From the NCBI RefSeq assembly GCF_004367745.1, contig NZ_CP037993.1, positions 2,170,001-2,234,000 of the forward strand: 64,000 nt of DNA. Direction: 5' to 3'. Shown piece by piece: positions 50,260-59,647 of this stretch (positions within the stretch are counted from its first letter, which is position 1; each line of letters starts with the position of its first letter). Source of the stretch: Herbaspirillum huttiense (GTDB taxonomy: Bacteria; Pseudomonadota; Gammaproteobacteria; Burkholderiales; Burkholderiaceae_D). Made by a program: the position numbers and the translations under genes. The notes beneath the pieces were generated by a model, which searched no databases, was not told the DNA's origin, and saw only the letters and a list, made by a program, of their open reading frames with translations.

Positions 50260-51294
50260 ATGCAGATTCCCGCCATTGCCTCCCCGTTCGATGCCAGTCT
50301 GGCCGCTCGGCTGGAAGCGCGCATCAATGACAAGACCAAGCCTCTCGGCAGCCTGGGTGCGCTGGAACGCCTGGCGCGCCAGATCGGCCTGATCCAGGGC
50401 AGCGACCATCCGGTGCTGCGCCAGAGTGCCATCGTGGTCTGTGCCGGAGACCATGGCGTCACCGCAGAAGGCATCTCGGCCTACCCGCAAAGCGTGACCT
50501 GGCAGATGGTGGAGAACTTCCTGGCCGGAGGTGCCGCGATCAACATCTTCGCGCGCCAGAATGAATGTGCGCTGTATATCGTCGATACCGGCGTCAATCA
50601 CGATTTCGGCCCGCGCGACGGCCTGCTGGACCGCAAGATCGCCCCCGGTACCGCCAACTTCTGCCAAGGCCCGGCGATGACGGCGCAGCAATGCCAGGCT
50701 GCGCTGCAGGCTGGCCTCCAGTTCGCTGAATCGCTGCAGGCCGATGTGCTGGGCTTTGGTGAAATGGGAATCGGCAATACCACCGCCGCCGCTGCATTGA
50801 TGGCCGCCTTTACGGGCGTGCCGGTGCAAGAGTGCGTCGGGGCCGGCACCGGCCTCGATGCCCAAGGCGTCGCCCGCAAGGCCGATGCGGTGACGCGTGC
50901 GCTGCGCCTGCATGCGCAAGCGAGCGCACCGCTGGAGCGACTGGCGGCCCTGGGCGGCTTCGAGATCGCCTTCATGACGGGGGCCATGCTCGGTGCGGCA
51001 CAGCGCCGCAAGGTCATACTGATCGATGGCTTCATCGTCACCTCAGCCCTGCTGGTGGCAGCCGCCTTGCAGCCGGCCGTGCTGGAGTACTGCGTGTTCT
51101 CGCATTGCTCGGATGAGGCCGGCCATCGCCGCATGCTGCAGTACCTGGGTGCCACGCCCCTGATGCAGCTGGACCTGCGCCTGGGCGAGGGCACCGGCGC
51201 CGCACTGGCCTTGCCGCTGCTGCGTGCGGCGGTCAATTTCCTGGAACGCATGGCGACCTTCTCCTCGGCCAGCGTCAGTGAAAAGCATGTCTGA
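50260..51294 (+). CDS. cobT: Nicotinate-nucleotide:DMB phosphoribosyltransferase
   Basis: CobT makes alpha-ribazole phosphate for the lower ligand of cobalamin. Family segments are NDKTKPLGSLGALERLARQI, VVCAGDHGVTAEGISAYP, GFGEMGIGNTTAAAAL and VGAGTGLD; the catalytic Glu near the C-terminus lies in DLRLGEGTGAALAL. The 344 residues are normal. cobS overlaps its end by eight bases. Confidence 0.96.
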   Translation: MQIPAIASPFDASLAARLEARINDKTKPLGSLGALERLARQIGLIQGSDHPVLRQSAIVVCAGDHGVTAEGISAYPQSVTWQMVENFLAGGAAINIFARQNECALYIVDTGVNHDFGPRDGLLDRKIAPGTANFCQGPAMTAQQCQAALQAGLQFAESLQADVLGFGEMGIGNTTAAAALMAAFTGVPVQECVGAGTGLDAQGVARKADAVTRALRLHAQASAPLERLAALGGFEIAFMTGAMLGAAQRRKVILIDGFIVTSALLVAAALQPAVLEYCVFSHCSDEAGHRRMLQYLGATPLMQLDLRLGEGTGAALALPLLRAAVNFLERMATFSSASVSEKHV

Positions 51295-52117
51295 AAAAGA
51301 CTTCACATCACCGCCACCGCCCCGCAACGACGGCCTGCTGTACCAGCTGCGCCTGTTCTTCACGGCGCTGCAATTCTTCACACGGCTTCCTATCCCGCGC
51401 TGGGTGGGCTTCCAGCCGCAATGGCTGCAGCATGCCACGCGCTATTTCCCGCTGGTCGGCTGGATCGTGGCCTGGGCCTGCGCCCTGGTCTACCTGCTGG
51501 CCGTGCAGTTCTGGCCGCAGATGGTGGCGGTGCTGCTGTCCACTGCAGCCGGGATCTGGCTCACCGGCGCCTTTCATGAGGATGGTTTTGCCGATGTCTG
51601 CGATGGCCTCGGTGGCGCAGTCAGCCGCGAACGTGCGCTGGAGATCATGCGGGATTCGCGCCTGGGCAGTTATGGCGTGATCGGTATCGTCGCGCTGTTG
51701 CTGACCAAACTGGCGGCCTTGCAGGCGCTGCTGCCGTTGCAGGTGCTGGCCGTGCTGGGGATGGCGCATCCGCTGTCGCGCTGGCTGGCCACTTGTCTCA
51801 TCTGGCGCATGGAATACGTGCGCGAAGAGGGCAAGGTCAAGCCGCTGGCGCAGCAGATGCGGCAGGGCGAATTCCTGCTGGCGACCTTGTTTGCGGTGCT
51901 GCCGGTGATCGGGGTGATCGCGCTGGGCATGATGTCCTGGCAGCGCATTGCCGTCGGCGTGGTGCTGGCAGCCGTGGCGACGCTCTGGCTGGCCGCGCGG
52001 TTCCGGCGTCGCCTCGGCGGCTATACGGGGGATTGCCTGGGCGCGGTTCAACAGTTGAGCGAGACCGCCTTTTATCTCGGTGCGCTTGCCTCGCTGCCGT
52101 CCTGGTGGAATCCCTGA
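51287..52117 (+). CDS. cobS: Adenosylcobinamide-GDP ribazoletransferase
   Basis: CobS joins adenosylcobinamide-GDP with alpha-ribazole (phosphate) to complete cobalamin in the membrane. FFTRLPIPRWVGF, the acidic AFHEDGFADVCDGLGG motif and five or more membrane helices are visible. ATG 51287 overlaps the cobT stop. Its 276 residues are within the family range. Confidence 0.95.
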   Translation: MSEKDFTSPPPPRNDGLLYQLRLFFTALQFFTRLPIPRWVGFQPQWLQHATRYFPLVGWIVAWACALVYLLAVQFWPQMVAVLLSTAAGIWLTGAFHEDGFADVCDGLGGAVSRERALEIMRDSRLGSYGVIGIVALLLTKLAALQALLPLQVLAVLGMAHPLSRWLATCLIWRMEYVREEGKVKPLAQQMRQGEFLLATLFAVLPVIGVIALGMMSWQRIAVGVVLAAVATLWLAARFRRRLGGYTGDCLGAVQQLSETAFYLGALASLPSWWNP

Positions 52118-52120
52118 GCC

Positions 52121-52738
52121 ATGCTGTTGCAGTTGATTCGCCATCCCCAGCCGCTGGTGGACAAGACCACCTGCTATGGACGCAGCGATATCGCGGTCGC
52201 GCCCGAGATGCTGGCGCAGAGCGTGGCGCAACTATTGCCCCAGTTGCAGGCGCTGCCGCCTGATTGGCCGCTGGTGAGCAGTCCGCTGCAGCGCTGCGCG
52301 CAGCTGGCGCAGTCCCTTGCGCAGGCCATGCATCGACCGGCACCGGACGTGGATCCGCGGCTGCAGGAAATGGATTTCGGAAAGTGGGAGCTGCGCCCCT
52401 GGGATGACATCCCCTGGGCCGAGGTCGAGGCCTGGAATGCCGATCTTGTGCATTACGCACCCGGCGGCGGCGAGACATTGACCGGGGTGGCAAGCCGCAT
52501 GTGGCAAGCCTTCAACGACCTGCTGGCCACGCCCGCCGAAGGCGTCATCGTGATTTGTCATGCCGGTACCATCCGCATGCTGCACGCCTGCGCCGCATGG
52601 CGTGCAGGGCAGGGGGAGACTGCCCGGCCCGATGCCGCAGCCCTCAGTGACATCGCCCTGCGTGCCGCAGCCCATCGCGCCGAGATCCCCCATGCCCGCC
52701 TGCTCGCACTGGACGTCTCCGTCAGTCCGAAGCGCTAG
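52121..52738 (+). CDS. cobC: Alpha-ribazole phosphatase-type histidine phosphatase
   Basis: The protein belongs to the histidine phosphatase superfamily with the phospho-acceptor in LIRHPQP (R7, H8); RHP replaces the usual RHG. Second catalytic residues are seen in SSPLQRCAQLAQSL, EMDFGKWE and ICHAGTIRML. Its place after cobT-cobS supports dephosphorylation of alpha-ribazole phosphate or adenosylcobalamin phosphate. It converges with the response-regulator gene; the stops overlap. Confidence 0.88.
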   Translation: MLLQLIRHPQPLVDKTTCYGRSDIAVAPEMLAQSVAQLLPQLQALPPDWPLVSSPLQRCAQLAQSLAQAMHRPAPDVDPRLQEMDFGKWELRPWDDIPWAEVEAWNADLVHYAPGGGETLTGVASRMWQAFNDLLATPAEGVIVICHAGTIRMLHACAAWRAGQGETARPDAAALSDIALRAAAHRAEIPHARLLALDVSVSPKR

Positions 52739-53382
52739 CCTGCCCCGCGCGACTCCACCGCAAATTTGATCAGTTCAGCCTGGCCATCGATATTGAGCTT
52801 GCGCTTGATGTTGAGCCGATGGGTTTCCACCGTGCGTACGCTCAGGTCCAGTTCGCGGGCAATCTGCTTGTTGGATTCGCCATTGGCGATGTGCTGCAGC
52901 ACCTCGCGTTCACGCTGCGTGAGCAACTCGCGCACTGGCAGCGGCTGGGTCAGCTGGCGCGCCAGTGCGGCGCTGTAGTAGATCCCGCCCGAACGCACCG
53001 TTTCGATGGCATGCACGATGTCCTGGCTGGGTGCGTCCTTGAGGACATAGCCGCGCGCACCGGCCTGGATCGATTGCATCACGTACTCGGCCTTGTCATG
53101 CATGCTCAGGATCAGCACCGCAATCTCCGGATGCAGCGCATGAAAGCGCGCCGTCAGCTCGATGCCGTTGATGCCGCGCATGTTGATGTCCATCAGCGTG
53201 AGATCGATTTGATGCTGTGCAGCGGCGACCAATGCTTCCTCGGCATTGCCGGCCTCGGCCACCACTTCCAGTCCGGGCACGGTTTCCAGTCGTGCGCGCA
53301 AGCCGTCGCGCACCAGCGGATGATCGTCGATGAGCATGATGCGCGTCGTGGCAGGGGCGATGGGCGGGGTGGTATCAGACAT
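52735..53382 (-). CDS. NarL-family response regulator
   Basis: The receiver domain (about residues 12-130) has the acidic pair DD19-20, Asp65 as phosphorylation site (LTLMDINMRG) and Lys in YVLKDAPS. A LuxR/NarL helix-turn-helix follows (LTQREREVLQHIANGESNKQ, SVRTVETHRLNIKRKLNI). ATG 53382 overlaps the kinase gene by eight bases, so the pair is co-translated. It probably controls the divergent cstA-ybdD genes. Confidence 0.95.
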   Translation of the reverse strand: MSDTTPPIAPATTRIMLIDDHPLVRDGLRARLETVPGLEVVAEAGNAEEALVAAAQHQIDLTLMDINMRGINGIELTARFHALHPEIAVLILSMHDKAEYVMQSIQAGARGYVLKDAPSQDIVHAIETVRSGGIYYSAALARQLTQPLPVRELLTQREREVLQHIANGESNKQIARELDLSVRTVETHRLNIKRKLNIDGQAELIKFAVESRGAG

Positions 53383-54766
53383 GGGGCGAAGGGAAGAGAG
53401 AAGAGCGGGGAATGATGGCGCTGATGCTGGTGCCGGCAGCCGATGAATCGATGCCCAGTTCGCCACCCACGGCTTCCATGCGCTCGCGCATGTTGCGCAG
53501 GCCGATACCATGGCGCGAATGATCGTCGACTTGGCCGGGATCGAAGCCGCTGCCGTTGTCTTGCACCTGCAGCATCAGCAGGTTGTGGCCGTCATAGAGA
53601 CGCATGCGGATCTGGCTGGCGTTTGCGTGACGCGCGATGTTGGTCAGTGCCTCCTGCGCCACCCGAAACAGCACGGTGTTGACCACGTCCGAGAGCGCCG
53701 CACCATCCTCGCGCTGACGCTCGTGCTCGAAGACGATCTGGGTCTGCGGACTGCTTTCGCGCCACTCACCGCACAGGTGTTCCAGAGCCGCCGCCAGTCC
53801 GAGATCATCGAGGATGGCCGGCCGCAAATCATGCGAGATGCGGCGCACTTCGGCCAGCACGCCGTTGATCTGGGTGGCGGTCTTTTCAAAGCCGGCGCGG
53901 GCCGCTGCCGCCTGTTCGGGTGTGCCGCGCAGGCGTTCCAGTGCGGCTTCGATTTGTAGTTTGATGGAGACCAGCCACTGGCTGATGCCGTCGTGCAGGT
54001 CGCGCGAGAGGCGCGCGCGTTCTTCTTCCTGCGAACGCACCACGCGCTGGGCCAGCTGGCGCAGCTTGGCATCGGCCACGCGATGCTCGCTCAGGTTCAG
54101 CAGCAGGCCGGCCAGTCCCACCGCCAGCGCGCTGGACAACGCGATGATCGCAATCAACAGCATGGTCTGATGCAGGTAGCCGGAATTCTGGTGATCGACC
54201 TGGGCCAGTGCCGCTTCCACATCATCCAGATAGATGCCGGTGCCGATCACCCAGCCCCAGCGCGGCAGGGCGATCACGTAGCCCAGCTTGGGTGCCACCG
54301 TCTTGCTGGACGGCTTGCGCCACAGATAGCGTTCGAAACCGCCGCCCTGATGGGCGCGTTCGATCAGATGCCGGATGGTCGGGCTGCCGGAGTCATCGCG
54401 CCAGTCCCACATCTCGCGTCCCACCAGTTCCGGCTGGCGCGGATGCATGATGCTGCGGCCCTGGTCGTCGTAGACGAAGAAATAGCCATCGTCCCCGAAG
54501 GCCAGGTCGGACAGGATGCACCGGGCTTCTTCCTTGATGGCATCATCGGTGCGTCCGGTGTCGTAGAGATGGGCCAGCGCATGCCGGGCCAGATCCACAT
54601 AGTGGCGCAGCTCGGTATTCTTGCTGGCCAGGTAGGCGGCCTCGATGGTGGAACGCTGCTGGCGCGCCAGTTCCACCGCCTGGTAACGCACCACCAGCGC
54701 GATGGCCGCAAAGGCCAGGCACAGCGGGACGATGGCGAGGAAGATGATTTTCTGGCGCAGTTTCAT
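53375..54766 (-). CDS. Cache-domain sensor histidine kinase
   Basis: Two membrane helices (about residues 5-27 and 202-224) flank a periplasmic single-Cache sensor (GYFFVYDDQGRSIMHP, GYVIALPRWGWVIGTGIYLD). The cytoplasmic HisKA_3 domain has the phospho-acceptor His258 in SRDLHDGISQW, and the ATPase lobe ends with GSGFDPG and GIGLRNMRERMEAVGG. Such Cache kinases often sense pyruvate or short carboxylates. Being divergent from cstA, it may sense the substrate of that transporter. Met at 54766 is preferred over a start at 54784. Confidence 0.94.
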   Translation of the reverse strand: MKLRQKIIFLAIVPLCLAFAAIALVVRYQAVELARQQRSTIEAAYLASKNTELRHYVDLARHALAHLYDTGRTDDAIKEEARCILSDLAFGDDGYFFVYDDQGRSIMHPRQPELVGREMWDWRDDSGSPTIRHLIERAHQGGGFERYLWRKPSSKTVAPKLGYVIALPRWGWVIGTGIYLDDVEAALAQVDHQNSGYLHQTMLLIAIIALSSALAVGLAGLLLNLSEHRVADAKLRQLAQRVVRSQEEERARLSRDLHDGISQWLVSIKLQIEAALERLRGTPEQAAAARAGFEKTATQINGVLAEVRRISHDLRPAILDDLGLAAALEHLCGEWRESSPQTQIVFEHERQREDGAALSDVVNTVLFRVAQEALTNIARHANASQIRMRLYDGHNLLMLQVQDNGSGFDPGQVDDHSRHGIGLRNMRERMEAVGGELGIDSSAAGTSISAIIPRSSLFPSPHV

Positions 54767-54858
54767 GCCCGCGATTCTACCCAAAGCCTCTGGGTGCCCG
54801 CGTAAATCTTCATATCGTTTTCCCGCCGCTTATCACCCCGAAAGAAAATCCCTTCACC

Positions 54859-54888
54859 CTGCGTAATTCTACGTAGCGGCTCTGCGTA
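54859..54888. promoter_or_regulatory. Repeated heptamers upstream of cstA
   Basis: CTGCGTA (54859-54865), CTACGTA (54869-54875) and CTGCGTA (54882-54888) lie about one helical turn apart. On the other strand they read TACGCAG/TACGTAG, like NarL-type heptamers, and a NarL-family regulator is encoded next door. Confidence 0.5.
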
Positions 54889-55044
54889 GTGCTGCGCTTG
54901 TGGGGCAGGAGGGGCATGCCGATACTGGCGGGCATCCTGCGCAGTGCGTCCGTTCGATCGGTTTCATTCACGTGGACCCGGACGGGGACGCACTGACGAC
55001 AACAAGATTTCCCACAACAATTCATATCCGCAAGGAGGAGAACA

Positions 55045-57114
55045 ATGAACCGCTTGGTTTCCAGACTGGGCTGGCTGGCTGTCGCCCTGGGCGGCGCCGG
55101 GGCCTGCGCCTACGTCGCATTGCAGCGCGGCGAATCGATCAATGCCGTCTGGCTGGTCGTGGCCTCGGTGTGCGTCTACCTGATCGCCTATCGCTTCTAC
55201 AGCAAATTCATCGCCGAGCGCGTGCTGGGCCTGGATGGCGCACGCATGACGCCGGCCTACAAGTTCAACGATGGCCTGGACTACGTCCCGACCAACAAGT
55301 ACGTGCTGTTCGGCCACCACTTCGCCGCCATCGCCGGCGCCGGTCCGCTGGTGGGCCCGGTGCTGGCCGCGCAGATGGGTTATCTGCCGGGCATGCTGTG
55401 GATCCTGGCCGGCGTGGTCTTTGCCGGTGCCGTGCAGGACTTCATGGTGCTGTTCATCTCCACCCGCCGCGACGGCCGCTCGCTGGGCGACCTGATCAAG
55501 TCTGAACTGGGTCAGGTGCCGGGCGTGATTGCGCTTTTCGGCGCCTTCATGATCATGGTCATCATCCTGGCGGTGCTGGCGCTGATCGTGGTCAAGGCCC
55601 TGGCCGAGTCGCCGTGGGGCACCTTCACCGTGGCCGCGACCATTCCCATTGCGCTTTTCATGGGCGTGTATTCACGCTACATCCGTCCGGGCCGCATCGG
55701 TGAAGTCTCGTGGATCGGCTTCGTGCTGCTGATGCTGGCCATCGTCGGTGGCCAGTATGTGCAGGAACATGCCGTGCTGGGACAGATGTTCACCTTCAAC
55801 GGCAAGCAGCTGACCTGGATGCTGATCGGTTATGGTTTCGTCGCCTCGGTGCTGCCCGTGTGGCTGCTGCTGGCGCCGCGCGATTACCTGTCCACCTTCC
55901 TGAAGATCGGCACCATCGTGGCGCTGGCGCTGGGCATCATCTTCATTGCCCCGCAACTGAAGATGCATGCGGTGACCCGCTTCATCGACGGCAGTGGTCC
56001 GGTATGGTCGGGTTCGCTGTTCCCGTTCCTGTTCATCACCATCGCCTGCGGTGCGGTCTCGGGCTTCCATGCGCTGATTTCGTCTGGCACTACCCCCAAG
56101 CTGCTGGAAAACGAGAAGCACGCCCGCTTCATCGGCTATGGCGCGATGCTGATGGAATCCTTCGTGGCCATCATGGCGCTGATCGCGGCGTCCTGCATCG
56201 AGCCGGGCATCTACTTCGCCATGAACAGTCCCGCTGCGCTGATCGGCACCACGCCCGAGAACGTGGCCCAGGTGATCTCGCAATGGGGCTTCCACATCAC
56301 CCCCGAGATGCTGACCCACACCGCCCAGGCCGTGGGTGAACATACCATCATCTCGCGCGCCGGCGGCGCACCTACCCTGGCCGTGGGCATGGCCCAGATT
56401 CTCTCCGGCGTGACGGGGGAAGCGATGATGGCCTTCTGGTACCACTTCGCCATCCTGTTCGAAGCGCTGTTCATCCTGACGGCCGTGGATGCCGGTACCC
56501 GTGCCGGCCGCTTCATGCTGCAGGACCTGCTGGGCGCGTTCATCCCGCCGATGAAGCGTACCGATTCCTGGGCGGCCAGCCTGATCGCCACTGGCCTGTG
56601 CGTGACCGGCTGGGGTTACTTCCTGTACCAGGGCGTGGTCGATCCGCTGGGTGGCATCAATACCCTGTGGCCGCTGTTCGGCATCTCCAACCAGATGCTG
56701 GCCGGTATCGCCCTGATCCTGGCGACCTGCGTGCTGTTCAAGATGAAGCGCGACCGCTTCGCCTGGGTCACCGTGGTGCCTACTACCTGGCTGCTGATCT
56801 GCACCCTGACCGCCGGCTGGCAGAAGGTGTTCGATGCCAATCCGCGCGTGGGCTTCCTGGCGCATGCGCAGAAGTACCAGGCAGCGCTGGATGAAGGCAA
56901 GCTGCTGGCCCCGGCCAAGTCCATCGAGCAGATGCGCCAGGTGATTTTCAACGACTACGTCGATGCTGGCCTGGCCGCGATGTTCATGCTGGTGGTGGTG
57001 AGCGTGCTGGTGTTCGGCATCCGTACCGTGTTGAAGGCGCGTGCGGCGCACCAGCCCAGCGTCAAGGAATCGGCCTACGAAGCATTGCCCGCCAGTGCCG
57101 TAGCCCCGCAATGA
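55045..57114 (+). CDS. cstA: Carbon-starvation protein CstA (pyruvate/peptide transporter)
   Basis: The 689-residue protein has about 16-18 membrane helices and the CstA hallmarks YKFNDGLDYVPTNKYVLFGH and HFAAIAGAGPLVGPVLAAQM. Members take up pyruvate or peptides during starvation. It follows an unusually strong AAGGAGGAG site. The nearby two-component genes probably regulate it. ybdD follows in the same transcript, the classic arrangement. Confidence 0.95.
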   Translation: MNRLVSRLGWLAVALGGAGACAYVALQRGESINAVWLVVASVCVYLIAYRFYSKFIAERVLGLDGARMTPAYKFNDGLDYVPTNKYVLFGHHFAAIAGAGPLVGPVLAAQMGYLPGMLWILAGVVFAGAVQDFMVLFISTRRDGRSLGDLIKSELGQVPGVIALFGAFMIMVIILAVLALIVVKALAESPWGTFTVAATIPIALFMGVYSRYIRPGRIGEVSWIGFVLLMLAIVGGQYVQEHAVLGQMFTFNGKQLTWMLIGYGFVASVLPVWLLLAPRDYLSTFLKIGTIVALALGIIFIAPQLKMHAVTRFIDGSGPVWSGSLFPFLFITIACGAVSGFHALISSGTTPKLLENEKHARFIGYGAMLMESFVAIMALIAASCIEPGIYFAMNSPAALIGTTPENVAQVISQWGFHITPEMLTHTAQAVGEHTIISRAGGAPTLAVGMAQILSGVTGEAMMAFWYHFAILFEALFILTAVDAGTRAGRFMLQDLLGAFIPPMKRTDSWAASLIATGLCVTGWGYFLYQGVVDPLGGINTLWPLFGISNQMLAGIALILATCVLFKMKRDRFAWVTVVPTTWLLICTLTAGWQKVFDANPRVGFLAHAQKYQAALDEGKLLAPAKSIEQMRQVIFNDYVDAGLAAMFMLVVVSVLVFGIRTVLKARAAHQPSVKESAYEALPASAVAPQ

Positions 57115-57139
57115 AGCTTTTTGCAGCAAGGAGAACAGC

Positions 57140-57355
57140 ATGAGCAAACCTGGCGCCCTGGCGCAACTGATGGCCTGGCGGCGCCAGGTCGGCCGCACGC
57201 TGAACCTGATGGTGGGCATGCCCGAATACGACACCTACGTGGCGCACATGAAGGCGGCTCACCCGGATCACTGCGTGATGACCTATGAAGAGTTCTTCCG
57301 CGAGCGGCAGGAAGCGCGCTATGGCGGCAAGGGGCGGGTGGGGCGGTGCTGTTGA
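57140..57355 (+). CDS. YbdD/YjiX-family small protein
   Basis: This 71-residue protein has the DUF466 features MVGMPEYDTYVAHMKAAHPD and YEEFFRERQEARYGG. These proteins sit next to cstA/btsT and in pyruvate transport are needed as a partner of the transporter in some species. A CAAGGAGAA site precedes it. It is 25 bases after cstA. Confidence 0.92.
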   Translation: MSKPGALAQLMAWRRQVGRTLNLMVGMPEYDTYVAHMKAAHPDHCVMTYEEFFRERQEARYGGKGRVGRCC

Positions 57356-57401
57356 AATACGCCGTTTTCCCGCTGGCCAGAAGTGCAATAGAGGCCAATG
57401 A

Positions 57402-57429
57402 GAAAGAGATCTTCGGGTCTCTTTTTTTT
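57402..57429 (+). terminator. Terminator after ybdD
   Basis: AAAGAGA pairs with TCTCTTT around a short TCTTCGGG loop, followed by T. Confidence 0.8.
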
Positions 57430-57565
57430 ATGGCGTTTCCATGATGCAGGTTATTTCTTATCAGGAATTCCCTCATACGAAGGATGTTGCTTTTGACTTA
57501 TCATTTTTGAACGCATGGCAATACGTCAGCATTCTTCAGTTTTTTGATGTTCAAGGTGATTCAAG

Positions 57566-57949
57566 ATGGCAAGCAACGATAGCGGCAAGACCCTTCTCAT
57601 TGTCGACGACAGCAAGGTCTCGCGCATGGTGATCAAGGCCAACGTGCTGGCCGTCCACCCGGACTGGCAAGTGATGGAAGCCGGCACCGGCGAAGAGGCC
57701 ATCGCTCTGGTAGAGCAATCCGTACCCGACTACTGCACGATGGACATCAATATGCCCGGCATGCTGGGCACCGATGCCGCAGCGCAGATTCTGCAGGCGC
57801 ATCCCTCGGTACGCATCGCCATCTTCTCGGCCAACATCCAGGAAGCCGTGCAGACCCGCGCCCAGCAACTGGGGGCGCTGTTCGTCGCCAAGCCGGTCAC
57901 GGAAAAATCAATCGGCCAGGCCCTGCTGCATTTCCGGGGCCCGCTGTGA
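57566..57949 (+). CDS. CheY-like response regulator
   Basis: A single receiver domain of 127 residues with Asp14-Asp15, phosphorylation site Asp60 (CTMDINMPGMLG) and Lys109 (FVAKPVT). There is no output domain, so it acts by protein contact. Its stop overlaps the cheC GTG start, which implies co-translation with a CheC phosphatase, the expected partner. A kinase is not adjacent. Confidence 0.92.
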   Translation: MASNDSGKTLLIVDDSKVSRMVIKANVLAVHPDWQVMEAGTGEEAIALVEQSVPDYCTMDINMPGMLGTDAAAQILQAHPSVRIAIFSANIQEAVQTRAQQLGALFVAKPVTEKSIGQALLHFRGPL

Positions 57950-58569
57950 GCATCCTCAACGAGATCGAACGCGACGCCCTCACTGAAATCTTCAACGTGG
58001 GTGCCGGACGAGCGGCGCAGAGCCTGTCCGAGATCGTGGGCGACGAAGTAAGACTGTCGGTGCCCTCGGTGGAAGTGCTGCGTTCGGGTGCCATTGACGA
58101 ACAGGTGCTGCCGCGCACGCGCGGACGCTTTGCCACGGTGAGCCAGAATTTCGATGGTCCGTTCGATGCGGAAGCGGTGCTGCTGTTCACCGAGGATCGT
58201 GCGCTGTCCATCGTGCGCGACATGATGGGCTCGCAGATGAGCCTGGACGAGCTCGCCGAGTTCGAGCGCGAAGCCATGTGCGAACTGGGCAACATCATCC
58301 TCAATGCCTGCCTCTCGGCCATGGCCGACATGCTGGAAATCACCCTCAACAGTTCGCTCCCGCAGTATCTGGTGTCGTCGCCCGACGATATCTCGGCGCG
58401 GCTGGCGAGCGCGCAGGGCGATGAGAGCTATGTGCTGGTGCTGCACATCGACCTGGTGATCGAGAAGCATCAGACTGACGGCCATCTCATTTTCCTGCTC
58501 AGTTCCTCCTCGCTGCATGCGCTGGTGGAGCATGTGCAGCGTTACCTGGGCAAGATCGGTCTGGCATGA
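57946..58569 (+). CDS. CheC-family phosphatase
   Basis: The two CheC/CheX phosphatase motifs ExxN are visible: Glu14 and Asn17 in TEIFNVGAGRAAQ and Glu113 and Asn116 in CELGNIILNACLS. These act on phosphorylated CheY-type regulators. GTG at 57946 is the start, overlapping the upstream regulator. The 207 residues are typical. The following diguanylate cyclase overlaps by four bases. Confidence 0.9.
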   Translation: MSILNEIERDALTEIFNVGAGRAAQSLSEIVGDEVRLSVPSVEVLRSGAIDEQVLPRTRGRFATVSQNFDGPFDAEAVLLFTEDRALSIVRDMMGSQMSLDELAEFEREAMCELGNIILNACLSAMADMLEITLNSSLPQYLVSSPDDISARLASAQGDESYVLVLHIDLVIEKHQTDGHLIFLLSSSSLHALVEHVQRYLGKIGLA

Positions 58570-59540
58570 GCACCGCCGTGGTACCCCGCTTTCGCGCAGA
58601 GGACGTACTCGACCAGCTGCATGGCGGGCTCATCATGCTGGACGCCGGACTGCACATTCTGCTCTGGAATGCCTGGGTGGCGCGCCACAGTCGCGTGCCG
58701 GCGGACCAGGCACTGGACGCACGCTTCGAACACGTATTTGACGAGCGCGTCTCGCCGGCGCTGCTGCGGGCCATCGACAACACCCTGGGCTACGGCTTGC
58801 CGGCCGTTCTCTCCAGCGCGCTGCACCGGGCCCCGTTGCCGCTTTATCCGGATCATGGGGCAGCCCAGGCAGCGGGCGCACTGGCCGCACCGGCCCGCAT
58901 GGTGCAGTCGGTGGTGCTCACGCCCCTCGACAGCCCCGAGGGCGAGCGCCTGTGCCTGATCCAGATCAGCGATGCCAGCAACTCGGTACGCCGCGAGAAG
59001 ATGCTGCAGTCGCATTCCGATGTGCTCAAGCGCCAGGTCGGCACCGATGGCCTCACCGGCATTCACAATCGCCGGCATTTCGATGAACATTACGCCCAGA
59101 CCTTGCACCGCGTGGGACAGTCGGGCGGGACGCTGTCGCTGTTCATGGTCGACGTCGATTTCTTCAAGCAGTACAACGACCACTATGGCCATGGACCAGG
59201 CGACCAGGTCCTCAAGCGTGTGGCAGCGGCCCTGCAGGGGCAGTTGCAGCGGCCCGGTGATCTGCTGGCGCGCTATGGCGGTGAAGAATTCATCCTGCTG
59301 ATGGAAGGCCTGTCGCCTGGTCAGGCCGCCGAGGTCGCCGAAGCCCTGCGCGAGACCGTGTACGGCCTCGCCGAGCCCCATGCCAAGTCACTGGTGGCGC
59401 ACCGCGTGACCATCAGTGTCGGCGTGTGCACACGTGCGGTGCCGGAGGGGATGGATGGACGTCTGCTCATGTCGGCGGCCGACGCCGCGCTGTACCGCGC
59501 CAAGCTGGGCGGGCGCAACAAGGTGGTGGCGACCGACTGA
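58566..59540 (+). CDS. PAS-like diguanylate cyclase
   Basis: The first ~150 residues look like a PAS-type sensor (GGLIMLDAGLHILLWNAWVA). The GGDEF domain from about 158 has RYGGEEF with GGEEF at 238-242, so it is likely active in making c-di-GMP. No membrane helix is seen, so it is cytoplasmic. Its overlap with cheC suggests that the upstream regulator and CheC control it. Similar regulator-CheC-cyclase trios may link chemotaxis-like phosphorelays to c-di-GMP. Confidence 0.92.
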   Translation: MSTAVVPRFRAEDVLDQLHGGLIMLDAGLHILLWNAWVARHSRVPADQALDARFEHVFDERVSPALLRAIDNTLGYGLPAVLSSALHRAPLPLYPDHGAAQAAGALAAPARMVQSVVLTPLDSPEGERLCLIQISDASNSVRREKMLQSHSDVLKRQVGTDGLTGIHNRRHFDEHYAQTLHRVGQSGGTLSLFMVDVDFFKQYNDHYGHGPGDQVLKRVAAALQGQLQRPGDLLARYGGEEFILLMEGLSPGQAAEVAEALRETVYGLAEPHAKSLVAHRVTISVGVCTRAVPEGMDGRLLMSAADAALYRAKLGGRNKVVATD

Positions 59541-59647
59541 TGCGGCGTGTGGGCATGCCTTGTGGAAATTTCTTCACTTTTGTGTAAAACAAGGGCAATT
59601 TATAGGAAACCCTTGCTGAGCAAGCATGTCAGAAATGGTCAGTGTGC

